From the NCBI GenBank assembly GCA_031265875.1, contig JAISCA010000057.1, forward strand, positions 1 through 54,267: a stretch of 54,267 nucleotides of DNA, given 5' to 3'. Shown here in pieces: positions 38,666-47,040 of this stretch. The notes beneath the pieces are model-generated. The model had not been told where the DNA came from, searched no databases, and saw only the letters and a list, made by a program, of their open reading frames with translations. The position numbers and the translations under genes are program-made. This stretch comes from Propionibacteriaceae bacterium. Lineage in GTDB: Bacteria; Actinomycetota; Actinomycetes; Propionibacteriales; Propionibacteriaceae. Numbering within the stretch: the stretch's first letter is position 1; each line of letters begins with the position of its first letter.

Positions 38666-38992
38666 TCAGTCGATCTGGAGTTCTCCCATGGTGGCCCAAC
38701 CGTCCCACTCGGGCAGGTTCTGGCTGACGATCTGCGGGGTGGCCAGCAGATGCGGGCGCATGGCCTCCAGACCGAGCGGGAAATGGGCCGAGTTGACGTG
38801 CTTCGAGCCGGCCTCCGGGTCCCGGAAGCCCTCGCACAGCAGGTAGGTGTCAGGGTCTTCGACGCTCCGGAACCAGTCGAACCAGAGGTTGCCCTCCTCA
38901 GCCCGCGTGGCCTGGGTGAAAGGATCGACGATGTCGAGCCACTGATCGACCGACTCGGGCTTGACGGCGTATTTGACGACGATGAAGATCAT
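38666..38992 (-). CDS. Antibiotic biosynthesis monooxygenase (ABM) domain protein
   Basis: The ATG at 38992 (MIFIVVKYAVKPESVDQWLD) gives 108 residues; upstream codons of the open frame have no support. The pattern of strands and helices, with EEGNLWFDWFRSVEDPDTYL and the H-V-N-S-x-H-F motif, is that of YgiN-like dimeric alpha/beta-barrel proteins. These act as quinone or heme-type monooxygenases or as small regulators. Such proteins often serve redox metabolism; nothing nearby tells the substrate. It converges with the thioesterase gene. Confidence 0.85.
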   Translation of the reverse strand: MIFIVVKYAVKPESVDQWLDIVDPFTQATRAEEGNLWFDWFRSVEDPDTYLLCEGFRDPEAGSKHVNSAHFPLGLEAMRPHLLATPQIVSQNLPEWDGWATMGELQID

Positions 38993-39484
38993 GGGCCTAT
39001 CTTGGCACGCCGCCCCCGACCGCGGAAGCGGTCCCACCCCCTCCGAAATGGCCTCCCGCCCTGACTCGTAGTGGGTATCGCGTACGCAATCGCTCGATCG
39101 CGACGACCGTCGCCGCCGAGAGGAGGCTTCCGCCCCAAGACACGCCGAGACCGACGTCGTAACTGCCCTGCCGGTGGTGGGGATGGTCGCGATTTAGCGG
39201 TTACGTGTGCGGTGGGTGGCTCCGCGCCCCCTTGCTCCGTAAGTCCGCGCCCACTGGTTCCGGTCGCCCTGGCGGGCGGCCGGACTAGAACGGGTCTGCC
39301 GCGGCTTCGGCGGGGGTCGGGACGGGTGGTCTTGACTGTCTAAAAGGTCGCTTTCGGCGTCCCTACGGTCGTCCGTGGTCGAGTTGGACTGGCCGGTGGG
39401 ATCAGGGCGGGGTCTGCTGCGCGAGCGGTGGGTTACGGCTCTTGCTTCGGCGTGTCGGCGTGCCTAAGTGCTCTGTCGCTTACA
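38993..39484. other. Non-coding region with two dispersed repeat copies
   Basis: About 490 bp without a supported gene. Two stretches belong to the dispersed palindrome family: 39138-39166 (GACACGCCGAGACCGACGTC, then GTAACTG) and 39419-39482. A 90-codon frame at 39071 has no ribosome-binding site or recognisable motifs and is probably spurious. Confidence 0.5.
39419..39482 (-). repeat. Dispersed imperfect-palindrome repeat, copy B
   Basis: GAGCGGTGGGTTACGG, then CTTCGGCGTGTCGG and CCTAAGTGCTCTGTCGC, aligns in reverse orientation with the copy at 47041-47123. It lies just after the GntR gene stop and could terminate it. Confidence 0.55.
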
Positions 39485-40198
39485 TCAGGCCCAGACCGCG
39501 ACGGTTTTACGGGTGGGGACGGCGTCGGGATCGGCCGCGAATAGCTCTGGATGGTCTCGGCGGATGTCTTCGATGTCGCTGAAAACAGTGCGCAGGTGGG
39601 CCCGTAGCAGTTCCCGGGCCCGGTCGATCCTCCCGGCCAGGGCGGCCTCGAAGACTGCCCGGTGCTCCCGGACGTAGACCTGGAAGGGACGGTCCGTCCG
39701 CAGGGCCAGCATGCGGGCCCGGTCGAGGTGGCCTTTGGCGGTGGCCACGGCCGGCCAGCTGCCGGCGTGCCCGGACAAGCCCAGGAGCAGGCGGTGGAAC
39801 TCCTCGTCCAAGACGAAGAAGGTGGCCCGGTCGAGGTCGGCCGTCTCTTGGGCGGCCAGGTTGGCCCGCAGCGCCGCCACCTGATCGGGCGCCGGCTCGC
39901 CTTCCAGCCGCTCCAAGCCGGCCAGCTCGACCGCCTCGCGCAAGAACTGGGCGTCGGCCACCCGGACCGGGTCGACCCGGGAGACGAAGGAGCCGATCTT
40001 GGGGAAGACCTGGACCAAGCCCTCGTCGGCCAACAGGATGAGGGCCTCACGGACCGGCGTCCGGCTCAGGCCGAGCTGTTCGGCCAGCTCGTTCTCGGAC
40101 AGGGCCGCCCCTGGCTCCAGATCCAACTCGATGATGCGCCGACGCACCGCCTGATAGGCCGACCGGCGGCGGCTACGTTGACCTGGGCCCTTGCTCAC
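39485..40198 (-). CDS. GntR-family regulator (FadR/FCD type), divergent from KDPG aldolase
   Basis: The product has 237 residues from a GTG. The winged helix (AYQAVRRRIIELDLEPGAAL, SENELAEQLGLSRTPVREAL) is followed by an FCD ligand domain with the metal-ligand pattern (FVLDEEFHRLLLGLSGH, VREHRAVFEAALAGRID, LLRAHLRTV). Such regulators often respond to sugar acids. It stands back to back with eda-kdgK, so it very probably controls them by binding in the 253-bp gap; the effector is likely gluconate- or KDG-like (inference). Confidence 0.92.
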   Translation of the reverse strand: MSKGPGQRSRRRSAYQAVRRRIIELDLEPGAALSENELAEQLGLSRTPVREALILLADEGLVQVFPKIGSFVSRVDPVRVADAQFLREAVELAGLERLEGEPAPDQVAALRANLAAQETADLDRATFFVLDEEFHRLLLGLSGHAGSWPAVATAKGHLDRARMLALRTDRPFQVYVREHRAVFEAALAGRIDRARELLRAHLRTVFSDIEDIRRDHPELFAADPDAVPTRKTVAVWA

Positions 40199-40451
40199 GG
40201 GCTCATCCTACGCGCCGCCGACGGGCCTATCCGGCCTTGTCGGACTTGTGTGTTGATCTTGTATGGAAGTAGATATATGGTGAAACTGTCGTGAACCAGC
40301 GGGCGTCGCCCGAGCCGCATCGCAGCCCGGATCGGCCGCCGTTGGATCATGGCTGCTCCACCCCGGCCGGGCCGGAACCTCTCGCTCCGAGCCGACCGTT
40401 GAGCGGACGGTCTGAGACCGCCGCCCAGCTGACTCTCGCGAAAGGACGACC
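40199..40451. promoter_or_regulatory. Shared regulatory region of GntR gene and eda-kdgK operon
   Basis: The gap contains an AT-rich segment at about 40255-40290 (TTGATCTTGTATGGAAG, then TAGATATATGGTGAAAC). CTTGTATGGAAG is a partial dyad, the most likely operator site. The ribosome-binding site of eda (GAAAGGACG) ends this region. Weak evidence for precise promoter boxes. Confidence 0.4.
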
Positions 40452-41183
40452 ATGCCCGACCCCGAATCGATCCTGACCCGAGTCCGCGCCCACGGCATCG
40501 TGCCGGTGGTGGTGCTGGACCGAGCCGAACAGGCCCTGGGCCTGGCCCAAGCCCTGATCGACGGCGGCCTGCCGCTAGCCGAAGTGACCTTCCGGACCGC
40601 CGCCGCCCCCGCCGCCATCGCCGCCCTGGCCGAACGGGGCGACCTGACGGTCGGAGCCGGCACCGTCTTGACCCCCCAGCAGGTCGACCAGGCCGCCCAG
40701 GCCGGCGCCCGCTTCATCGTCAGCCCCGGCCTGTCCCAGGCCGTGGTCGCCCGCTGCGGCGAACTCGGCCTGCTCTGTCTGCCCGGCGCCATCACACCGA
40801 CCGAGGTGCAAGCCGGTCTGGAGCTGGGGCTGAGCACGCTCAAGTTCTTCCCCGCCGCCAGCGCCGGCGGTCCGGCCGCCCTGGCCGCCTTGGGGGGGCC
40901 CTTCCGTCAGGTCGCCTTCGTGCCGACCGGCGGCGTCGGCCTGGCTGATCTGGCCGACTACCTGACCTTGCCCAACGTGGCGGCGGTGGGCGGCTCCTGG
41001 ATGGTCCCCCGCGCCGCCTTGGCGGCCGGCGACTTCGACCGGGTGCGCCAACTGACCGCCGAGGCCGTCCAGACCGCGGCGAGCGTCCTGGGCCGGAAGT
41101 CAGCCGCCGCCGACCAGGCCGGTCCGGCCCCCGGCTGCCACGCCGAACCCTCGGCGCCGGACCATGGACTGGGAGGGAACTGA
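40452..41183 (+). CDS. eda: KDPG/KHG aldolase
   Basis: The product has 243 residues, with GAAAGGACG before the ATG. It cleaves 2-keto-3-deoxy-6-phosphogluconate to pyruvate and glyceraldehyde 3-phosphate. The class I aldolase motifs are visible: GIVPVVVLDRAEQALGLA, EVTFRT with the catalytic Glu, GAGTVLT, FIVSPGLS, CLPGAITPTEV and LKFFPA, whose Lys forms the Schiff base. The C-terminus extends about 30 residues (KSAAADQAGPAPGCHAEPSA) beyond the usual enzyme. It shares the operon with kdgK, whose ATG is 1 bp after its stop (TGA-C-ATG). Confidence 0.95.
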   Translation: MPDPESILTRVRAHGIVPVVVLDRAEQALGLAQALIDGGLPLAEVTFRTAAAPAAIAALAERGDLTVGAGTVLTPQQVDQAAQAGARFIVSPGLSQAVVARCGELGLLCLPGAITPTEVQAGLELGLSTLKFFPAASAGGPAALAALGGPFRQVAFVPTGGVGLADLADYLTLPNVAAVGGSWMVPRAALAAGDFDRVRQLTAEAVQTAASVLGRKSAAADQAGPAPGCHAEPSAPDHGLGGN

Positions 41184-41184
41184 C

Positions 41185-42288
41185 ATGAGCCAGATCGAAC
41201 TGCGGCCGGCCGATCAATGCCGCTACGACATCGTCGCCTTGGGCGAGGTCATGCTGCGGCTCGACCCGGGCGAGGGGCGCATTCGCACCACCCGCCAATT
41301 CCGGGCCTGGGAGGGCGGCGGCGAGTACAACGTCGCCCGGGGCCTGCGCCGCGCCTTCGGCCAACGGGCCGCCGTCGTGACCGCTCTGGCCGACAACGAG
41401 ATCGGCCGCCTGGTCGAGGACCTGATCCTGACCGGCGGGGTCGACCCGTCCTGGATCAAATGGGCCCCTTACGACGGCGTCGGCCGAGCGGTCCGCAACG
41501 GCCTCAACTTCACCGAGCGCGGCTTCGGCCTGCGCGGGGCGGTCGGAGTGTCAGACCGGGGCCACACCGCCATCAGCCAACTGCGGCCTCAGGACGTCGA
41601 CTTCGACCACCTCTTCGGCCAGTTGGGAGCGCGTTGGTTCCACACCGGCGGAATTTACGCCGCCCTGTCCGACGACGCCGCCGCCACCGTCCAAGCCGCC
41701 GTCGAAGCGGCCCGCCGCCACGGCACGGTGGTGTCGTACGACCTCAACTACCGACCCTCGCTCTGGCAGGCGGTCGGCGGCCAAGCCCGGGCCCAGGCCG
41801 TCAACCAGGCCCTGGCCCCGCTGATCGACGTCATGATCGGCAACGAGGAGGATTTCACGGCCGCCCTCGGCTTCGCCGTGGCCGGGGTGGACGAGAACCT
41901 GACCGCTCTGCCGCTGGAGTCCTTCCGGGCCATGATCGAACGGGTGGCTCAGGCCTACCCCAACTTCCAGGTCATCGCCACCACCTTGCGCCGGGTGCGC
42001 AGCGCCAGCCTGAACGATTGGGGAGCGCTGGCCTGGTCGCCTGAGGCTGGTTTGGTCCAGGCCCTCCAGCGCGACGGGCTGGAGATCTGCGACCGGGTCG
42101 GAGGCGGCGACTCCTTCGCCTCCGGTTTGATCTACGGCCTCATGACCGGCCAAGACCTGCAGACCGCCGTGGACTGGGGCGCGGCCCACGGGGCCCTGGC
42201 CATGACCACGCCGGGCGACACCTCGATGGCGACGGCGGCCGAGGTCCTGCGGCTGGCGGCCGGCGGCGGGGCCCGCGTCCAACGCTGA
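41185..42288 (+). CDS. kdgK: 2-keto-3-deoxygluconate kinase, PfkB family
   Basis: I chose the ATG at 41185 because GGGAGG stands about 8 nt upstream; the longer frame begins inside eda. The product has 367 residues. PfkB features: DIVALGEVMLRLDPGEG, the substrate region FRAWEGGGEYNVARGL (the first PfkB signature region), and the second signature DRVGGGDSFASGLIYGLM with the catalytic Asp. It phosphorylates KDG to KDPG, the substrate of the preceding aldolase. Together they form the lower Entner-Doudoroff/uronate branch. The upper steps are not in this window. Confidence 0.93.
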   Translation: MSQIELRPADQCRYDIVALGEVMLRLDPGEGRIRTTRQFRAWEGGGEYNVARGLRRAFGQRAAVVTALADNEIGRLVEDLILTGGVDPSWIKWAPYDGVGRAVRNGLNFTERGFGLRGAVGVSDRGHTAISQLRPQDVDFDHLFGQLGARWFHTGGIYAALSDDAAATVQAAVEAARRHGTVVSYDLNYRPSLWQAVGGQARAQAVNQALAPLIDVMIGNEEDFTAALGFAVAGVDENLTALPLESFRAMIERVAQAYPNFQVIATTLRRVRSASLNDWGALAWSPEAGLVQALQRDGLEICDRVGGGDSFASGLIYGLMTGQDLQTAVDWGAAHGALAMTTPGDTSMATAAEVLRLAAGGGARVQR

Positions 42289-42359
42289 CACCCGGACCGG
42301 ACTAGCTGTCGCTCTGGCCCGACTCCAGTAGGCTCTGAAGGAGACCGAGAGGAGCATCA

Positions 42360-42941
42360 GTGACGGCCAGTCAGATCGTTCGCGCCATCCGCACCCCCAT
42401 CACCTTGGTCATTCTGCTGGGTCTGCTCGGCTGCGGGGCCTGGTGGGGTTACCGCATGATCGTGGACGGCGTCCGGCCGGCTTTGCCGGACCCTTGCGTG
42501 ACGGTCGACCTGGCCGAGCTGACGCCGGCCTCGGTGGTGGTGCGGGTGTACAACGGGGGCCCGGTGCGCGGTCTGGCCAACAACGTGGCCAAGGGCTTGC
42601 GCCAAGCCGGTTACATGGTCGTCAACGTCGGCAACAGCGACGAGAAGATCGACCGGGTGGTCATCGTCGGCTTCAGCGCCGACAGCCCCGAGGTCCAACT
42701 GGTGGCGGCCCGCTTCATCGACCCCATCGTCCGGGCCGACCAGCGCCGCGACCACAGCGTCGACGTCCTGGTCGGCGCGGCCCCGCTGGACCCCAACCCT
42801 GAGCCCCCCGGCGCCATCGTCCTGCCCAGCGGCCAAGCCTGTCTGCCCCGTAGCGTCGTGCCCACCCCGGAACCCACCCCGCCGCCCGAGGACCCCGCCA
42901 CCGTCGACCCAGGCGCAGGCGGCCAAGAGGGCGGCGGCTGA
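42360..42941 (+). CDS. LytR C-terminal domain (LytR_C) membrane protein
   Basis: The product has 193 residues from a GTG with GAGAGGAGC upstream. One N-terminal membrane helix (LVILLGLLGCGAWWGYRMIV) anchors an external domain: VVVRVYNGGPVRGLANNVAK, LRQAGYMVVNVGNS and RVVIVGFSADSP fit the LytR_C family found at the end of LCP proteins or alone in actinobacteria. A Pro-rich tail (PTPEPTPPPEDPATVDPGA) may span the wall. It probably acts with LCP enzymes in cell-wall glycopolymer attachment; an LCP gene lies 4.5 kb downstream. Confidence 0.82.
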   Translation: MTASQIVRAIRTPITLVILLGLLGCGAWWGYRMIVDGVRPALPDPCVTVDLAELTPASVVVRVYNGGPVRGLANNVAKGLRQAGYMVVNVGNSDEKIDRVVIVGFSADSPEVQLVAARFIDPIVRADQRRDHSVDVLVGAAPLDPNPEPPGAIVLPSGQACLPRSVVPTPEPTPPPEDPATVDPGAGGQEGGG

Positions 42942-42951
42942 GCCCGGGACA

Positions 42952-43012
42952 GACGCGAGCGGACACTTGAAACCATCATTTCGGCTTGCCAGCGGTCGTA
43001 AGCGCACGCTCG
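42952..43012 (-). repeat. Dispersed imperfect-palindrome repeat, copy E
   Basis: GACGCGAGCGGACACTTG, then TTTCGGCTTGCC and GGTCGTAAGCGCACGCTC, aligns in reverse with copies at 46720 and 47041. It lies between convergent genes (LytR_C and antiporter), supporting a bidirectional-terminator role. Confidence 0.6.
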
Positions 43013-43051
43013 AAGACTAGGACGGATGCGAACAGACGATTGAGACCGAGC

Positions 43052-44557
43052 TCAGGCCCGGCGGCGGCCCAACTCGGTCCAGGTGGCCAGACGGCCGGCC
43101 CGACCGATCAACTGGATCCGGCGCTCGACCTTGGAACGCAGGGCGGCCGGGGTGACGATCAGCAGATCGTCACCAGTCCGGATCAGGTCGCGGTCATGGG
43201 GCGCGAACATGCGATCGCCCCGGATGATCAGACTGACCGAGACGTTGGAGGGCAGGCGTAGCTCCGAGACCGCCACCCCGTGCAGCTTCGACTGCGACGG
43301 CACCTCGACCTGGACCAGGACGGCTTCGCTGCGGTCCAGGGGAGCGACCTCGATGTCCAACTGATCGGCCTCCCCCTCCCCGGCCAGGCCGAGCTTGCGC
43401 GCCAGCCAGGGCAAAGTGGGGCCATTCAGGACGGTCAAGACGATGACGGCGACGAAGACCAGGTCGAAGATCGAGTCCGACCCGCGCAAGCCAGCCGCCA
43501 TCGGAATGGTGGCCAAGATGATGGGCACGGCTCCGCGTAAGCCGCCCCAAGACAAGAAAATCTTCTCCCGGTTGCCCAATCCGACCCCGGCCGTGCAGAC
43601 CCAGACGGTGATGGGACGGACCACGAAGGTGAGGAAGAGCCCGGCCACCACCGCCACCACGACATCACGGCCGGTGATCCGGCTGACGTCGGACAACAGG
43701 CCCAACATGACGAAGAGGCCGATCTGGGCGATCCAGCCGATGCCCTCGGCGAAGGAACGCGTGGCATGGCGGTGCGGCAGCTTGCCGTTGCCCAGGACCA
43801 CGGCGCAGACGTAGACGGCGGCGAAACCGGAGACGTGGACCAGCCCGCCCAGCCCGTAGGCCAGCACGGCCCAGCCCAGCGAAGCCAACGGATAGAGCCC
43901 GGAGGCGGGCAAGGCCAGCCCGCGCAAGAGGCGGACGCCGAGCCAACCCAGGCCGGCTCCCACAGCGATGCCGCCGATCAACTCGGCGATGATGATGAGA
44001 CCGGTCCAAACCAGCCCCAGATCGATCTCGGTCCGGCCCATGGCCAGATTGGTGGCGGCGATGGCGAGCAAGACGGAGGGGGCGTCGTTGAGGCCGGACT
44101 CACCCTCCAGAATGGAACGTATCTTGGGCGGTAAAGGCACATGGCGCAAGACGGAGAAGACCGCCGCCGAATCCGTCGGCGCCATCACCGCACCCAACAA
44201 GACAGCCACGGCCAGAGGCAGGCCGAGAGCGGCCCAACCGAACAAACCCATCAAGACGATGCCCAAGATGACGCCGCCGGAGGCCAGCAGGACCGCCGGC
44301 AAGATGGCCGGTTTGATCTCATCCCAGTTGGTCGACAGACCACCCTCGGCCAAAATCAGGACCAAGGCGGCGAAGCCGAGATCATGGGCCAGGCCGGCGT
44401 CGGTCAAGTTGAGTTGCGGCGTCGTGACCTGGAGCACGATGCCCAGCCCCAGAAACAACAACAAGGCGGGTAGACCGATACGGTCGCCCAGCTTGGCCAC
44501 CATGACCGCCGTCAAAATGATGGCCGCGCCCACTAGGAGGACGACTTCCAGGCTCAC
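43052..44557 (-). CDS. CPA1-type cation/proton antiporter with C-terminal TrkA_C domain
   Basis: The GTG at 44557 follows AAGGAGGA and gives 501 residues; the longer frame reaches upstream without support. About twelve membrane helices cover 1-390 (LPALLLFLGLGIVLQ; GAVMAPTDSAAVFSVLRHVP with the conserved TDSAA; LEGESGLNDAPSVLLAIAAT, the ND pair of CPA1). A cytoplasmic RCK-type TrkA_C domain (about 410-490, LHGVAVSELRLPSNVSVSLI and RTGDDLLIVTPAALRSKVER) follows. This layout matches NhaP2/CvrA K+(Na+)/H+ antiporters that use the domain for nucleotide sensing. Located in the plasma membrane; ion preference is not certain. Confidence 0.92.
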   Translation of the reverse strand: MSLEVVLLVGAAIILTAVMVAKLGDRIGLPALLLFLGLGIVLQVTTPQLNLTDAGLAHDLGFAALVLILAEGGLSTNWDEIKPAILPAVLLASGGVILGIVLMGLFGWAALGLPLAVAVLLGAVMAPTDSAAVFSVLRHVPLPPKIRSILEGESGLNDAPSVLLAIAATNLAMGRTEIDLGLVWTGLIIIAELIGGIAVGAGLGWLGVRLLRGLALPASGLYPLASLGWAVLAYGLGGLVHVSGFAAVYVCAVVLGNGKLPHRHATRSFAEGIGWIAQIGLFVMLGLLSDVSRITGRDVVVAVVAGLFLTFVVRPITVWVCTAGVGLGNREKIFLSWGGLRGAVPIILATIPMAAGLRGSDSIFDLVFVAVIVLTVLNGPTLPWLARKLGLAGEGEADQLDIEVAPLDRSEAVLVQVEVPSQSKLHGVAVSELRLPSNVSVSLIIRGDRMFAPHDRDLIRTGDDLLIVTPAALRSKVERRIQLIGRAGRLATWTELGRRRA

Positions 44558-44721
44558 AGCGACGTCCTCCTTCCTCAGCTTTGCCTGTACCGTACCCGAC
44601 TCGGTCGCGCTCCCGGCGCCGTTGAGGCGCCGATCCGCCGGGTGTATGACCGGAATCGACCGCATCGGCTGATCGAGCGTGCGATCGGTCCCGACAGCCC
44701 GCCCGATCAGGCGATCTTCGA

Positions 44722-44768
44722 CTCCCTAACTGTCGTTAAACCCACTGACAGGCACGACAGCTAGGGAG
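44722..44768 (-). terminator. Long hairpin after the surface-protein gene
   Basis: CTCCCTAACTGTCGT (44722-44736) pairs with ACGACAGCTAGGGAG (44754-44768) with one mismatch, around a 17-nt loop. It lies 55 bp after the stop of the surface protein and before the antiporter start on the same strand. Confidence 0.6.
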
Positions 44769-44822
44769 AGAAGTCTCCGCCCGACCCGCCTCAGACCACC
44801 CCGTGGCCGACTGGAACCGGGA

Positions 44823-45998
44823 CTATTCGTGGTCGCCGTGACGACGTAGGACCACAGCGCCACCGGCTCCACCCGCCAGCAGCAGACCGGCTAAGACGTA
44901 GAACCAAGGCGAGGTCAAAAAGCCCTTCAGACCGCCTGAGTCAGGATCGAGAGGCTCGGCCGTCGCGCTGGCCGAAGCGCTGGGGGACGGCGTCATGATG
45001 ATGGTCGGTCCCGTCGTGGAGGGCGGAGCGATCGGAAGCTCGGAATCGACCACCGCCGGCGGCTCGACCTGAACGATCTGTCCGGCCGGCGGGTAGTTGC
45101 CCGGGACCGTCGGACGCCGGGTCGGATTGGTCGCGGGCGGCGGATCGACTGGAGCGGTGGTGGTGGGCGACGATGGCGGCGGAGTCGGGGTGACGGGCGG
45201 CGAGACCTCGGCCTGGAAAGTCGTGCGCATAGTGAAGGTGGCGATCTGACCGGGCTCCAAGGTGCGGCTCCAGCTCAAACCGATGGCGCCGTCGATGGCC
45301 TGGGTGGTGCCGCCGGTGACACGGTCGGGCAGCTGCTGACGCTGGTCGACGGACTGCCACAGCTCAGCCGGGGCGCCGTAAATGTAGTGCGACCCGGAAC
45401 CGGAGAACTGGATCGCCCGGGCCTTGGCCGAATAGGCCCCAGTGGAACCAGGGGCGCGACAGGTCACGACCCGGTTGGCCGAGTCATACTGGCCGTAGGA
45501 CAGGTGCGAGGGGCTGAAATCGCAATCGGCCAGTCGGTACAACTGGATGACGGTGCCGGCGTCGGCCGTGTTGGTGATCTGGATGGTGGTGGTGTAGCTG
45601 GTCTCACCGTCGACGTAACGGTCGGACTGAAGCACGGACACCCCCCAGCCGGAGGTCAAGGTGTTGATGAAGTACGGATTATTGGGGCTGCCATTGCCCT
45701 TGATCTCCTGCGAGATCGGGATCCAATTCCGGCTGCTGGCCGAGCTGCCACTGCCGATGGGCAAGCTGGCGGGCTTGTACAACATGTCGTGGGCCGCCAC
45801 CAGGGTGCCGCAGGCGTTGCCGGAGCGGAAAGCCGCGCCGGACCCGACCAGGTCGACCTGACAGTTCAGGTCGGTGGAGATGGTCAAGGAATTGATCGGT
45901 CCGATGGGGTCGACCGTGCCGGCCTGAGCGGCGCTGATGGGCAGGATCGCAGCGGCCAGGATGACGGCCGCGCCGAGGGCGAGCCTCAGTCTCCGCAT
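44823..45998 (-). CDS. Exported membrane-anchored surface protein of unknown function
   Basis: I chose the ATG at 45998 (MRRLRLALGAAVILAAAI) because the signal peptide then starts at residue 1; the longer frame upstream is not supported. The 391-residue chain is a signal peptide, an external domain of about 230 residues (LTISTDLNCQVDLVGSGA, Ser/Gly/Tyr-rich, six Cys), a Pro/Thr/Ser-rich stretch (VSPPVTPTPPPSSPTTTAPV) likely to span the wall, a Ser/Ala run, one membrane helix (WFYVLAGLLLAGGAGGAVVL) and a short basic tail (RRHGDHE). There is no LPXTG-type sorting signal. I recognise no family. It lies alone between the antiporter and tRNA-Ser. Confidence 0.8.
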   Translation of the reverse strand: MRRLRLALGAAVILAAAILPISAAQAGTVDPIGPINSLTISTDLNCQVDLVGSGAAFRSGNACGTLVAAHDMLYKPASLPIGSGSSASSRNWIPISQEIKGNGSPNNPYFINTLTSGWGVSVLQSDRYVDGETSYTTTIQITNTADAGTVIQLYRLADCDFSPSHLSYGQYDSANRVVTCRAPGSTGAYSAKARAIQFSGSGSHYIYGAPAELWQSVDQRQQLPDRVTGGTTQAIDGAIGLSWSRTLEPGQIATFTMRTTFQAEVSPPVTPTPPPSSPTTTAPVDPPPATNPTRRPTVPGNYPPAGQIVQVEPPAVVDSELPIAPPSTTGPTIIMTPSPSASASATAEPLDPDSGGLKGFLTSPWFYVLAGLLLAGGAGGAVVLRRHGDHE

Positions 45999-46245
45999 CA
46001 CATAGCCCCGATCACAATAATGACAAGCCTCATGCTCAAGGCGCGTCCGCCCGAATGGTCCATGGCGAGTATACGTCACAGGAGACGGCGTCGTGACACT
46101 GAGGTTGAGGTTCTAGGTTAGGCTCGATCCATCCATTTGGGAAGGCCGTCCACCCGGCCAAATCCGGTCCCGGCGGGACAATCGGGCTGAACCGGGAGCG
46201 AGCCGAGCCCAGGCCAGTCCTGCTAGAATGTCGGCGGCCAATTTT

Positions 46246-46339
46246 GGAGGTGTCGCCTAGTTAGGTCTATGGCGCCCGCCTGCTAAGCGGGTTGAGGGCT
46301 TCAACCCTCTCGTGGGTTCGAATCCCACCACCTCCGCCA
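46246..46339 (+). tRNA. tRNA-Ser (anticodon GCT)
   Basis: Acceptor GGAGGTG (46246-46252) pairs with CACCTCC before G-CCA. The anticodon stem-loop is CCCGC-CTGCTAA-GCGGG, with anticodon GCT (serine AGC/AGU). A long variable arm with GAGGG/CCCTC and a T arm GTGGG-TTCGAAT-CCCAC are typical of class II serine tRNA. The CCA is encoded. No integrase or duplicated 3' end is seen in the window, so there is no sign of an integrated element here. Confidence 0.97.
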
Positions 46340-46418
46340 AACGATTGGGCCATCTATGCGCTCTATCCAGAGCGCCGTGATCGTTTGGCCTCACCGCCAG
46401 GGGGCCAAGCCCCCTGGC
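46337..46418 (+). terminator. Two nested and adjacent hairpins after tRNA-Ser
   Basis: CCAAACGAT (46337-46345, including the tRNA CCA) pairs with ATCGTTTGG (46380-46388) and encloses GCGCTC/GAGCGC (46358-46375). Next, GCCAGGGGGC (46396-46405) pairs perfectly with GCCCCCTGGC (46409-46418). The second, followed by CCCCCTTACC, is the probable terminator; the first may shape tRNA 3' processing. Confidence 0.6.
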
Positions 46419-46429
46419 CCCCTTACCGT

Positions 46430-46701
46430 GGTCCAGTTCCGCTCCCGCCTGGGGTCCAGTTCCGCTCCTGCCGTGGTCCAGTTCCGCTCCTGCCGTGGTC
46501 CGGCTCCGCTCCCGCCTGGGGTCCAGTTCCGCTCCCGCCTGAAGTCCAGTTCCGCTCCCGCCTGGGGTCCAGTTCCGCTCCCGCCTGAGGTCCAGTTCCG
46601 CTCCCGCCTGGGGTCCAGTTCCGCTCCCGCCGTGGTCCAGTTCCGCTCCCGCCTGGGGTCCAGTTCCGCTCCTGCCGTGGTCCAGTTCCGCTCCCGCCTG
46701 G
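46430..46701. repeat. Minisatellite, 12 tandem units of 22-23 bp
   Basis: Twelve units of GGTCCAGTTCCGCTCCCGCC ending in TGG/TGA (23 bp, eight units) or GT (22 bp, four units) fill exactly 272 bp, followed by a partial unit. Units differ by single bases. All six frames read through it in repetitive form, but lengths are not multiples of three, so coding is unlikely. It has no CRISPR-type spacers. Interspersed unit lengths suggest recombination-driven growth. Confidence 0.92.
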
Positions 46702-46719
46702 GGTCCATTCCGTCCCCCG

Positions 46720-46800
46720 TCACCGAGCGACGACTTACGCGCGACGACACACCGAAACCAAGAGTCGTAAGTATCCTCGCGTGATCCCCTTCACCATCAC
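46720..46800 (+). repeat. Dispersed imperfect-palindrome repeat, copy C
   Basis: CACCGAGCGACGACTTACGC, then CACCGAAACCAAGAGTCGTA and CTTCACCATCAC. It matches copy D at 47041-47123 over about 80 bp and is one of the two longest copies in the window. Confidence 0.7.
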
Positions 46801-47040
46801 AGATAAATTACGTCGTCCGATCACCTAAAACGGGCGCCATCGGCGAGCCGCTCCTCACCGAGCGACGCTCACGCCCGTAGAAAGCCGTGAAAGGGGCTCT
46901 TCGTAATCGATGGTGTGGTCACAGGTGACCGCTGTGCCCGGCCCCGCAGGGGGCTGCGGCAGACTCATTATGGTCCGGCCGCCCGTCAGGGCGGCCGGAG
47001 TCTGGGGAGCGGGGGCGGAGCCCCGTAGAGAGACACCGGC

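Noticed and set aside
39071-39343. 90-codon frame between the ABM and GntR genes
   Set aside because: No start context, no motif, and it covers dispersed repeat copies.
46246-46339. tRNA-Ser as an integration (att) site
   Set aside because: No integrase gene and no duplicated tRNA 3' end were found in the window.
46430-46701. CRISPR-like array
   Set aside because: The units are directly adjacent with no unique spacers, and no cas genes are near; it is a minisatellite.
46391-46750. 119-codon repetitive frame on the minus strand across the minisatellite
   Set aside because: Units of 22 and 23 bp break any repeat-periodic frame and there is no ribosome-binding site; it is an artefact of the repeat.
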